This document shows positions 54,707-64,000 of a stretch of DNA of 64,000 bases, piece by piece. The notes under the pieces are model-generated. The model was given only the letters and a program-made list of their open reading frames with translations. It was not told the origin of the DNA and ran no database searches. Location of the stretch: assembly GCF_000227135.1 (NCBI RefSeq), contig NC_018250.1, positions 276,127 through 340,126 of the forward strand, given 5' to 3'. Position 1 is the stretch's first letter, and every line of letters begins with the position of its first letter. The translations under genes and the position numbers were made by a program. This stretch comes from Leishmania donovani (taxonomy: Eukaryota; Euglenozoa; Kinetoplastea; Trypanosomatida; Trypanosomatidae).

Positions 54707-55394
54707 ACAGTCCACCCAACACTGGGGCGCCACGGATACCATCCGCGTCGCCCAGGATGAGCCGTCCGCCTCCCGCGGTCGCGCTGCGGCCGACGGGCTC
54801 GTCTCGTCCTTCCGCATCCCTTCGTCGCGCGTGCGCTGCACGCCGCCATCCAAGCGGGCCGCGCTCAGAGCCCTGCTCGAGCGGCACCAGCGGCGGCGTC
54901 TGTCGGACGGGTAGCAGTGGTTGGCCCGGGCGCATGCCGGACGAGCCCAAGGAGGAAGTCGGCCAGCTTCGGGCCAGGGACCGCGGAGACCCTGCGCTCT
55001 GCCTGTGCACCATGCTGCTCCCTCTGAATCGCTTCAAGCNNNNNNNNNNNNNNNNNNNNNNNNNNNNNNNNNNNNNNNNNNNNNNNNNNNNNNNGGGGGG
55101 CCCGATGCTGTGCGTCGGCGTGTTCTCGCCATGCTCCCAGCACCGGTGCCTCATCAGCCCACACGGTCGGACGCAGGTGATGCTGCATACTTCGCACACA
55201 TGCACGGGGGGCTGATTGGTGCGGGTCTCCTCGCGCCTCGCTCGCCGGTCACTCTTGCCCTTCTCAGCTCTGGGCGCTTCGCTTCGATGCAGAACACCGT
55301 GCCAGCTGTGCATGGCAGCGCCTGCGCACCGTGCTCGCATTCTCGGGCCATAGGACCTATTTCAGGGCGGCGTGGTTATCTGGAGGGCCCGCCG
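54707..55394 (-). mobile_element. Second copy of the dispersed zinc-finger repeat
   Basis: Corresponds to 18661-19339, interrupted by a 55-N gap. The minus-strand frame includes the same C-x2-C-x12-H-x4-H motif (55131-55196). It continues to the right of position 55394, where the first copy is cut by a gap, so this copy shows the extension. A degenerate retroelement is the most likely origin. Confidence 0.4.
55040..55094. other. Assembly gap 5 (55 N)
   Basis: The matching part of the copy at 18661 has about 46 bases here, so the missing sequence is probably short and known from that copy. Confidence 0.99.
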
Positions 55395-55515
55395 TCTTCA
55401 CCTTCCACTTCCGTCCATGTCACAGGAGGGGGGAGGGGCAGCCGTACACCCCCAATAGGGGAAGCGCGTGCAGCAGACGTGAGATGTGCGTAGCCAGGTC
55501 ACTGCGTTCAAGACC

Positions 55516-55581
55516 ATAGCTTGAAGCGACCTGTGCTCTGAGCGTGGAGCGATTCGCGAATCTCGCGTGGCATACCGGGCA
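55516..55581 (-). other. Degenerate C2H2 motif beside the repeat
   Basis: A minus-strand frame reads CPVCHARFANRSTLRA followed by QVASSYG. The two expected histidines are Gln and Tyr. Together with the intact finger at 55131-55196 this gives two fingers in tandem on the minus strand. Confidence 0.5.
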
Positions 55582-55701
55582 CAATGCCGGGCCGGATGCG
55601 CTCATAGCAAGCACAGGCGGAGACAGAGGCTCTGGCGAAGGTGGAGGTACCACAGTGCTAGCGGAACAGCAGGCAGCACACCATCTGCACTCCGTCGTGT
55701 C

Positions 55702-55703
<2 letters not shown>

Positions 55704-55733
<30 letters not shown>
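55704..55733. repeat. T30 homopolymer (A30 on the minus strand)
   Basis: Thirty consecutive T between unique sequences. On the minus strand this is a poly(A) tract just upstream of the zinc-finger repeat, as if it were the tail of another retroposed element inserted in the same direction. Confidence 0.9.
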
Positions 55734-55735
<2 letters not shown>

Positions 55736-55846
55736 TATGGACCGGTGTCCTCGCGGAACTGTGCGAAGCACCAAAGGGCCTAAACGTAAAATCAAAAAAA
55801 AAAGAAATAATAAAAATGACAATGAAAATAAAAAGGCAGAAAAAAA

Positions 55847-55861
55847 AAATATATATATATA
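55847..55861. repeat. (TA)n microsatellite
   Basis: Short alternating AT run following A-rich sequence. Confidence 0.8.
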
Positions 55862-56905
55862 CGCAATGTGAGAGATTCTCGGAGTGCTGGTGCGCTCTCT
55901 GCTCGCTTACATCTCTCTCCTCTCCTTCCCTCCGCCCACCACACCCTCGCTCGCCCACCTCCCGATGCTGGCACCGCGTCCTCTGGGCACTTCGCTTGGT
56001 TGTCGTACTCGCCCTCTCACCGTCCTTCCAGGTGGCGTGTCAGGCTTGCTGCAGTTGATTATCATTTTTGTTTGCTCTTCCCACGCTGGTGCCTCCGTGA
56101 GTGCGTGCATGCGTCCGTAATGTCGGCGAGGGAAGGGAGGTAGGAGGGGGGGTGGAGGAGACGGCAAGCACAGGCCCGCTCGCATATAAGCAAGTATATA
56201 TAGATATACAGATATATAGTTGTATCGGTGAAAAAGACGAGAGAGGGCTTCCGTGACAAGCACAAACATAAATGTTGCGAAATAGGGATGAGGTGGGAAA
56301 GGAGGGGCGGACGGCGTACCGGGGAGGCACGCGTCCGCTTTTTGCTGTTTTTCGAATGAGCGCTGCAGCGAGCGGTGCAATAGGGAGAGAGCAGTACGGC
56401 TGTGAACTGTCCACCCACACGCTTTCCTCTTCCCGATCGTCCTGCCCCTGTATCCATTTGGTGGCACCAAGGCCCTCCTCACGCCAGCACACGTGCAGAA
56501 CACACCAGCGGGAACGAACCGGACATACACGCACACGTGAGATTCACTTAAAAGCAAACTGGCAACACAGGAAGAGTGCAAGCACACGTGGTGTCTGCAC
56601 CTCCGTGATCGTGCTCAGCCGATTACTCTCTCTCCCTCGCTGACGGCGTCCGACTGGAGACGCTTCTCTCGCCAACGCCTATGTGCTAGCATACGGTGCG
56701 TTCCCTTGTCCGTTCATTGCTCGCAAAGGCCATGGAAAGGAGGAAGGGCAGGCGAGAGAGCGACAGATACGCCAGTGACGGTGGATGAGAGAGACCCGTA
56801 TGACACGTCGCCTCCCTCGTCTGTGCGTGTGCGTCTCGGGCACATTCGTGGTTCGCGTTCGGCGGGGTCCCTTTTCTTTTTCTCGGGGCTTAGAGGTGAG
56901 GCATC

Positions 56906-58231
56906 TCAGATGTTCTGCAGCACCGCCGACACAGCCGTCTTGTCATCACCACCCATGTTCAGCGTCGCGCCGAGGGCCGGAATCTTCTTCATCTGGTAAG
57001 CCCCACACTGCCCCTTCATCTGCCGGTAGACCTCCATGACTTGCTTGATGCCGGTGGCGCCGACCGGGTGGCCAAAGGAGAGGAGGCCGCCACCGGTGTT
57101 AACAGGGATGCGGCCCTCGAGCGTCGTTTCACCGTTGCGGATGAGGTCCTTCGCGTGACCGTACTCGGCGATCCCGAGCGCCTCGTACATGAGCATCTCG
57201 GCAATCGTGAAGCAGTCGTGCACCTCCGCGACGTTGAGGTCCGACGGCTTTACGTTTGCCATCGACAGCGCCTTCTGCGCTGCCTGGCGGGAGGTGAACA
57301 TGCAGCATGCATCATCGGGGTCCTCGTAAAGGTTGCTCACGGCGCAAGCGATCGACTTGATCTCGACGAGGCGACTGTCGTTCGGGCTAAGGCCCATCTT
57401 CTTGAGGCCCTCCTCGTTGGCCAGAACGACGCCGGCACCGCCGTCGCTCACCTGCGAGCAGTCCGTCATGCGCAGGTACTCTTTGTAAGTCTCGTTGCCG
57501 AGAAACTTCACGTTACTCGGGTCCTCGCCGTTGCACTGCTCAAACGATAGCTTGCGGGTGTGCATGTGGGCGAGAGGGTTCCTGTTGCCGTTGGCGTACG
57601 CCTTGGCCGCCACGCGCGCCGTGTCCTCCATTGTGAAATGGTTGTGTTCGGCAATGTACTTCATGCGCTTGGCAAACAAGCACGGGAATGTGAAGTCGTC
57701 CAGCTTGCGCTGGCGCTGGTAGTCCGCGGCACGGGCGAGGTAGTCGCCACCAACGCGCGCGGTCGCCGTCGTTTGCACCTCGACACCAACGGCGAGGGCG
57801 ATGTCGGCCGAGCCGGCTTTGAGGGCGTTCGTCGCCGATATGACGGCGAGACCGCCAGACGCGCACGCGCCCTCGACACGCATGGCGGGCTTGTACATTA
57901 GCGGGTTTTTCGCAGCGGCTTGACCGTAAGTGAGGCTACCGATCGCCGCCGGGCCGAGGTGACCCTGGCTCGAGAAGAGCTCGCCGAGGAAGTTGCCGAC
58001 AACCACTTGGTCTACAATGTCCTCCTTGCCGTTGAGGCCGGTGTTCCCTATCGTGTGCTGCACTGTCGTGGCGAGGATCTCCTCGAGCGTCATGTTTTGC
58101 TTCTTGCCAAAGTCTGGATGCTTCTTGTCAATGAAGAGCTTGCTGCCCTTGCCCACGAACGGGGTGATGTGGCCTCCCACGATGAACACGCGGGGCGCCG
58201 CCTGCCGGTGCGTCAAGCTAGAGCGGAACAT
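56906..58231 (-). CDS. SCP2-type 3-ketoacyl-CoA thiolase
   Basis: Predicted 441 residues. Catalytic features are Cys123 in EGACASGG, the HDCF motif (His338, Cys340) typical of SCP2-type thiolases, and the GHP motif (His388) in GGGLLSFGHPVGATG. The N-terminus (MFRSSLTHRQAAPRVF) resembles a mitochondrial targeting peptide, and the C-terminus (LQNI) is not a peroxisomal/glycosomal signal. The enzyme cleaves or condenses acyl-CoA and acetyl-CoA, in fatty acid or isoprenoid/sterol precursor metabolism. Length is normal for the family. It lies next to an acetyl-CoA synthetase and a mitochondrial primase. The ATG at 58231 is well placed; a T-rich tract follows upstream on the minus strand. Confidence 0.93.
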   Translation of the reverse strand: MFRSSLTHRQAAPRVFIVGGHITPFVGKGSKLFIDKKHPDFGKKQNMTLEEILATTVQHTIGNTGLNGKEDIVDQVVVGNFLGELFSSQGHLGPAAIGSLTYGQAAAKNPLMYKPAMRVEGACASGGLAVISATNALKAGSADIALAVGVEVQTTATARVGGDYLARAADYQRQRKLDDFTFPCLFAKRMKYIAEHNHFTMEDTARVAAKAYANGNRNPLAHMHTRKLSFEQCNGEDPSNVKFLGNETYKEYLRMTDCSQVSDGGAGVVLANEEGLKKMGLSPNDSRLVEIKSIACAVSNLYEDPDDACCMFTSRQAAQKALSMANVKPSDLNVAEVHDCFTIAEMLMYEALGIAEYGHAKDLIRNGETTLEGRIPVNTGGGLLSFGHPVGATGIKQVMEVYRQMKGQCGAYQMKKIPALGATLNMGGDDKTAVSAVLQNI

Positions 58232-59545
58232 ATTGTTTCTCCCTTTTATGTGTGGTTGTGTGAAGGCTTCGCTGTTCTTGCGTGTGGAAAAAAAACGTTT
58301 TTAGGAAAGATGGGGAAGAGGGGAGGAGGGCGGGGCGATGGACAGTTGTCAAGCGTGAAGCCGCGGAGTGGCCACTGAAAAGGTCGAGTAGAGAGGAGAA
58401 CCCAAAAAAAATGGTGGACTGTAGCACATAAAAGAAAAAGAGAGAAAACGCTGGGCAAAGAGGGAGAGCTAAATGATCGTATGGATAGGCGACAACTTCC
58501 AGCCACACAGGGGAAGAAAAAGAACCGGTGCGCAGGATTCGAAGACGGGTTGTCAGGGAAATGCGATATATGTGTGGGTGTTCGATCGTCATGCCCGCGC
58601 GCGAATCGATGAGCCACACGCGCACGATATTGTGGAGAGAACGGGGAGATTCGAGAGAAGGGAGAGGAGGATTTATGTCAAAGGGAGGGCAGTGCGAGCG
58701 TATGCGCATCTGCATGCGAGTAAGCACTCGCATCATGCGACAGAGTCTGCTAGAGCATTCAGCGACGCCGCGTTCAGCGCACGATAAGGCAGCACCGGTC
58801 CCATCATCACGACCACACTCAGAATACCGAAGAATTATCAAGAGCGGCATGCCGAGGACATGCCGCTCTTCACAGCAGTCCGCTAAAAGCTACGGGCCAA
58901 CGATCCCATCTTTTGCCTCTAGCGCCCCTTCCTACGGTCGCGCCTGTACCGCGGGCTGGAGAAAGAGAGGCCCACAGGCTGCCGCGACGAAGCGCGACAA
59001 CAGACGAGAGGGGCAGGGCAGCCTCGAAGCGTGCTCCCAATCTGACCGTGTGGAGGAGAGGGAGGGTGCAGACCAGCCGACGGGGCGGTCTGGAAAGGTC
59101 GCGAAAGCAGTCTATCGAATTCCGCGTTGGTTCGACGCATCGGCGGTTGGCGCCTGCGAGGGAGCGCATTCGGTCATACGAGTCCGAGGCAAAGGCAAAG
59201 CAAGAGAAACACCCAGGAACAGCGGCACTCTTGCACGTTCCCCAACGGACCACTACACACAGAGAGAGCCGCACGAAGCGGGGGGAGGGGGCACCAGTAA
59301 AGTCACCCGTACTCGTTCGCCTCAGCCATCACCCTCCCTGACTCTCGATGGCGTGTGAGAGGTGAGCAGGGAGACCGGAGGAGGAGAGGAAGGGGGAAGG
59401 GGGGCAATATCCTCCGTAGAAAGAGAAAGAGAGCGGAGAAGACGGCCAGAGAGGATGGGGGAAGGAGACGTTGCCGGATGTTGACCTCAGTGCTGTGCGG
59501 TCGGTCCCTCTCGCATGCGTGTGAGTGTGTATGCGAGGCTTCCGT
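58232..59545. other. 1.3 kb intergenic, no CDS seen
   Basis: Purine-rich tract at about 58286-58345 on the plus strand (pyrimidine on the minus) suits trans-splicing of the thiolase message. A 276-codon plus-strand frame (58528-59358) is antisense and has no motif. Confidence 0.5.
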
Positions 59546-59887
59546 CTAGCGCGTTCCCTCCCAGTTGTTCTTGGACATCCACGGCGCGCCAATGTAGTAG
59601 TGGCGGTAGCGGATGTAGGTGTCGGAGGTGGGGTAGTCTAGGGTGCTGGGCTTGAAGATCTTGCGCAGCTCATCGACCTTCTCCTTCGGGTAGTGCTGCT
59701 CAAGGCAGTCGAAGTGGGCCTCGATCTTATACTCGCAGTTGCCGCCCTGTGCAAGGCAGAAATCGCGGGCCCAGCGCGTCTCGGGGCACGGCAGCCGCGG
59801 ATGCTGATCAGAGCACGGCAGCGGCACCCCGTGCTTGGGGTACTCCGACAGGATCTTCGGAAATGTCTTCCACGTATCGAGGCCCAT
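59546..59887 (-). CDS. Twin-CX9C (CHCH-type) small protein
   Basis: Predicted 113 residues. Contains C-PETRWARDF-C and C-EYKIEAHFD-C, two CX9C segments separated by LAQGGN, plus an extra Cys pair upstream (CSDQHPRLPC). Twin-CX9C proteins are imported into the mitochondrial intermembrane space and oxidised there; many belong to respiratory complexes or their assembly factors. A complex I NDUFA8/NDUFS5-type role is possible but not shown. The ATG at 59887 opens the frame, and the product is short with no presequence, as expected for this class. It lies between the synthetase and the thiolase. Confidence 0.85.
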   Translation of the reverse strand: MGLDTWKTFPKILSEYPKHGVPLPCSDQHPRLPCPETRWARDFCLAQGGNCEYKIEAHFDCLEQHYPKEKVDELRKIFKPSTLDYPTSDTYIRYRHYYIGAPWMSKNNWEGTR

Positions 59888-60935
59888 GGTTGCTATTGGT
59901 TTCTAGGGGAGATGCAAGCCGCTCTTTGGAAAGGGGCTACGACGATACAACGGGATTCCGCTACGTGCGAGTGGCGTCTCTGGTGTCCTCTGGCGGCGAT
60001 CGAGGACGGCGCTGACGGGAATACAATCTAAAAAGAAAAACAGGTAACGGCTGGTGTGCCTTAGCCACCTTTCCCCGTCTTCTTTTTCGCTAACGCTATT
60101 CCTACGGAGCTACTTGTACAACAGCAGATGATTGGCCACTGCCCGAGGTGTTTTGGTAAGCCGTTATCCTATAGAAAGGAGCGCGTGTCAGCTTTCGAGT
60201 GAGCTGGTGCGCTGTGATGAAGGGCGGTGGATGTTCCCCCTTCGCGAGAGCAACGCCGGAGAGGAAGTGAAGTGCACGTAAACGGCAAGAAGAAATGGGT
60301 GGCTGGTAAAACAGGGCGAGGGGCACCGCCAGCAAACACGCAGGCGCACACGTACGCGGGCCACGGTGAAGATGCTGAGAGACTCAAGCACTTCTTTCCC
60401 CGCCATCGCTTGGTGGCCATCAGCGAGCCTGCACCGTGTACGCAGTGATGCCGCTACAGGTGAGCTGGAGGTGAGTGAGACGGTGAATGCAAGACCGCAT
60501 AAAACCCGCTGCGCAACGGTGCAGTTCTAGCACGTCGAACGGCCCTTAAGCAAGGCTTGAACTCAGTGAGGCAGAACTATCCACACTTCTTTCTCATTGT
60601 ACCGAAACCGCTTCACTGGCGAGCTCGCACTCAGCACAAATGCCTATATTCTTCGTTTTTTTCTCTCTGTTTTTCGTGCTGCTGCTGTCACCACGCTTCT
60701 TCTCGTTAGTTACAGCGCTGGGGAATGAGGGAGAGAGAAATGGATTTCAGTCCGTCTTCAGCTCGCGTGCTCACGCACAGGGAAAGAGGAGCAAACCGAA
60801 ACGGGGGAATGAAAACACACAGAAACGCAAAAGAGGCACAAAGACGAGCATGCCGTCCTCGTGGGATGGATGCCGCCGAAAATGCAATCCCACCATCGGC
60901 CTGTGTGCAAAGCCCACCTCGTCACGCACACATAC

Positions 60936-60952
60936 ATATATATATATATATA
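60936..60952. repeat. (TA)n microsatellite
   Basis: Alternating TA run in the long intergenic region. Confidence 0.8.
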
Positions 60953-61042
60953 CACCGTGTTTGTGCACAGGATTCGTTCCGTGAACAGAAATCGCACGCA
61001 CCGACAAAATATGGCACACATGCACACGTACACACACACACA

Positions 61043-61059
61043 CATATATATATATATAC
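61043..61059. repeat. (CA)n/(TA)n compound microsatellite
   Basis: CA repeats run into TA repeats. Confidence 0.8.
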
Positions 61060-63751
61060 ATATGAAAATGCAGAAGTCTTCCCGCTACTTTTTCGTTGTT
61101 GTTGCTGCGGGCTTGTTCGCCCGCCACGGCGTCCAAAGAGCAAGGATGCAAGGATGGTAAATATAGCGAGGCTGGTGTCTTGTGAGCGACTTGCTTAGGC
61201 AAGGGAGCGTGGGATGGAAATGGGGGACGAGCACGGGAATCCGCGTGACATGAATGGCAAGGCATCAGATTGGGCGTAAGGTGTAGCCGACACGCCTGTG
61301 TGCGACCGCGTGCTTGACGGGGTGGTGGTGGACAACGATGGAGGGAGAAGGAAATGGAAGGGAGGGAAAGGCAGGGCAGAGATGGAGATAGAAATGGAAA
61401 ACAACAAATGGAGAAAAGAAACACGAGCAAGATAAAAGGGGAAATATATAGAGAGAGTGAAAAGGAGTCAAAAGAAAAAGAAAGACTCTTACACAAACGT
61501 ATACGCTTAACGGCGAGGTTGTAAGAGAGACACGTCGACACGCGTCGACGAACAACATCAGTCACCGCCACCGCCACAGCAAGAATAAGCTCACCTGCAG
61601 CGCATATCCTCAAAGACACACGCACACACACAAAAAAAGGGAAAAATAATACATGGCGAAGAGGAAAGGGAAGAAGAGTGTGAGGGGTTTGGAGAAGAGG
61701 GAGGAGGGCAAGGGACAATGAATGAGAAAGTAAGGAAGAACCAAAAAAAAAGAGAGAACGCGCACGTGTTTAGGTATGTCGAAGTGTCCATTTAAAGAGT
61801 GAAAACAGACGTACTCATCAATCGAGAAGGAACCGAGAGAGAGTAAGAAAGAGGTTGGGGAAGTACACAAATATGAGCATATATGTGTACCTATACCTAT
61901 GCGCATACATATATGTGTGTATATATATGCATACCCATAGACACACATAGAGTTCAGCAAGACCCGGCAATCAAAGAAAAAGAAGACGAAGAAAAACAAA
62001 TACCGAAAGGAGAGTATGTATGTGTGTGTGTGTGTTTGTGTGTAGGGAGGGAGGGAGGGAAGGGGAGAGTGGGGAAAAGAAACAAGCGCACAGGGAAGCA
62101 GAAGCAGCACTAGGTAGACAGGGAAGCGAGCAACATGCAAGGGTGTATCCAAACGAAAAGAAAAAAGCAAAGAAACATGGAGACACACAGCACAGCGATA
62201 CGTACAAAAAGAAGAAAATCGGTAAAAAAGGAAAGAAAAGAGAGAGCAAGGGAGACAGGGAAGTATTCCATCAGAAGAGAGAGAGCAACAGATAAAACAG
62301 ATATTCTGCGTTCTAAACCCTACGCTTCGTTTGTTTCGGCTGCCCCCTTTCATCATCGGCCCCAGTATGATAAGTTAGCGCTGCATGTTGCGGACACGTG
62401 CGCCAACGTTTCCCGCGTGTGCCTTTCTGCTCTTGACTACGTTCTGCCTTTTTACTCGTTGTGTCACGCCTGTAGCTGCACTGCCGCTCCTTTCCAGTGA
62501 AGGAATTCACCTTCCTTTCACTTTCTCGTGCCACGGCTCCCAAAAAAAAAAGTCGGCGTGTTTGAGCAAGGTGATGTGCGTATACCTTGTTTTTTTTCTT
62601 TTCGCCTCCAAGTGTCCCTTCTGCCACGATCAACTCAGCAAAGTATATGCATACAACCTCAGCTCACCTACTTTTGCTACATGACGGCTATGTCAAGGGC
62701 GCCGGGCCGACCAACACCGGTGGAAGCCGCTCCGCCCACTGCATGCAGCGCAGACTAGGTCCACGGTCAGGCTCGGCATCACTGCAATGCAGCAAAGGCA
62801 GAGAAAAAAAAGAATACGACGTGGATGTATCTACTTGTTGAATCGCCAACGCGATCCGTAGTAAGCTGGCAAAAGCGTCATGATGGTCGCAGGCCTCTTC
62901 GGCACTGCGCTAGTCCAGGCCTGCCCGCCAACACCACGAGTCCGCAACCGTACCCAAGGACATGCTGTAGGGTTTTGGCTTTCCCACAGAGTTGATGCTA
63001 CACCCTGCTATCGCGCACAAAGAGGTGGCCGCTGTGATCAGGTTACGCCCAGAGAAGAAATAAAAAAAAAGAAGCGGCGCTGCCCGTACTATGGAAGTGT
63101 GGTACGCCCTCTGCCTCTTGCCATCCACTTCACTTTTACAACGAGACTGACGATGCCGCTACTGGTCGCACCCCTCGTACCGTTATTTAGCGCTTCCACC
63201 GCACATTACGCCGCATAGCCAACGGTCCTTTTTCGGTTAGGTTTTTGCTCCTAAGTTGTTGTTGCTTTTTTCACATTCCTTGGCCTCCTCGACAAACAGC
63301 TAGCCGATGTACTAAAGCCGCGATGCGCATGTGCACACACACGCGCAGGCCTACAAGCACAAACCAACACGTGTACGTGCATACATGCTTCCGCGATTAC
63401 CATGCTGCCGCGTGGCCAGTAGCCCCCCTCCCTCGCCCCATCGTTCCTTTTCCTCCTCGCCTCCAAGTCACGGCTTAAAGTGAGCTGGACAAGTCTTTTT
63501 TTATTCTGCGTGCTTGGGGCCCTGGTTCACCTCTCACCTCTTGGTAGCCCATCCCTCTTTGTCGCTTCTTTTTTTTGACGTCATGCACGCGGGTGCCAGA
63601 GCACGCATGCAAGATCGCTTTTCTCCTCTCTCTATACATACATATACATATATATACATATGCATATATACATATACATACACTTCTCCTTCGTTTCTGT
63701 TTGCTTCTACATATCGCTTCTTTATGTAAATCATCAATGCTGTCTTCGCGT

Positions 63752-64000
63752 CTACTTTTCATCCACCCACTTCGCACGCGAGCGCTTCAGCGCCTCCACG
63801 ACGGTGGGGTCTGCCAGGGTCGAGGTGTCGCCCAGGTCGTCGTCGTTGTGCGTGGCGATCTTGCGCAGGATGCGGCGCACAATCTTGCCGGAGCGCGTTT
63901 TGGGCAGTCCTTCCTGCGCGGGGTGAAGCACGTCCGGCGTGGCCAGCGGGCCAATCACCTTGCGCACAGTCGCCTTCACCGCCGCCAGCAGCTCGGGCGT
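63752..64000 (-). CDS. ACS: Acetyl-CoA synthetase (AMP-forming), C-terminal end only
   Basis: The frame runs off the right edge; the N-terminal part lies outside the window. Visible are VRKVIGPLATPDVL, then LPKTRSGKIVRRILRKIA and GDTSTLADPTVVEALK. The PKTRSGK motif carries the Lys that is acetylated or acts in adenylate formation in this family. The enzyme makes acetyl-CoA from acetate and ATP. It ends ...WVDEK with no organelle signal at the C-terminus. The identification is firm even from this fragment. Confidence 0.93.
   Translation of the reverse strand, partial: TPELLAAVKATVRKVIGPLATPDVLHPAQEGLPKTRSGKIVRRILRKIATHNDDDLGDTSTLADPTVVEALKRSRAKWVDEK

Larger units (their letters stand above)
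59888..63751. other. 3.9 kb intergenic/long 3' UTR
   Basis: No supported gene. Contains TA-rich arrays (about 60935-60953, 61040-61060, 61905-61930 and 63640-63680) and TG runs. Probably mostly the 3' UTR of the acetyl-CoA synthetase message. Confidence 0.5.

Noticed and set aside
58528..59358. 276-codon plus-strand frame upstream of the thiolase
   Set aside because: Antisense to the polycistron and Arg/Ser-rich without motifs.
1..64000. tRNA, rRNA, snoRNA or CRISPR
   Set aside because: I saw no cloverleaf consensus, rRNA block or spaced repeat array. A covariance search was not possible here, so small RNAs may have been missed.

Overview
The window looks like nuclear DNA of a Leishmania-type trypanosomatid (Leishmaniinae). 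Long intron-less ORFs, rich in G/C at third codon positions, all lie on the minus strand. They are separated by kilobases of UTR-like sequence full of (TG)n, (TA)n and purine runs. On the minus strand those purine runs become the polypyrimidine tracts that trans-splicing needs. No genus-specific marker was available. The species is not determined; the gene order near the right end (acetyl-CoA synthetase, small Cys protein, SCP2-type thiolase, mitochondrial primase) matches, as I remember it, a syntenic block of trypanosomatids.

All supported genes form one minus-strand polycistronic unit, so transcription runs from 64000 towards 1. In that order: the C-terminal end of an AMP-forming acetyl-CoA synthetase; a twin-CX9C protein; an SCP2-type 3-ketoacyl-CoA thiolase; a PRI1-like mitochondrial primase; a Gfo/Idh/MocA oxidoreductase next to a large RGG-decorated paralogue that has lost the catalytic EKP motif; a frameshifted Cys-rich gene relic; a U5-15kD/Dim1-like splicing protein; a signal-anchored coiled-coil membrane protein; exocyst Sec10; a hypothetical coiled-coil protein; UTP7/WDR46; a MERIT40-like vWA gene with three apparent frameshifts; and two related small two-TM proteins with long disordered tails, tentatively likened to RNase K (V-ATPase subunit f).

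Two segments (about 18.0-19.8 kb plus 28.1-30.5 kb, and 54.7-55.6 kb) hold a modular dispersed repeat. Its minus-strand translation carries C2H2 zinc-finger-like motifs, which suggests a degenerate retroelement. Five runs of N interrupt these repeats, and at two of them exact direct repeats abut the gap, so part of the apparent duplication is probably assembly overlap. The stretch 15.5-30.8 kb is gene-poor, with one plausible CDS.

Functionally the genes are mixed, as is usual in trypanosomatid polycistrons: mitochondrial acetyl-CoA metabolism (synthetase, thiolase), kinetoplast DNA replication (primase), ribosome biogenesis, splicing and exocytosis. No operon-type functional unit is implied. 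Start codons were chosen as ATG, supported where possible by paralogue alignment or a predicted spliced-leader acceptor.
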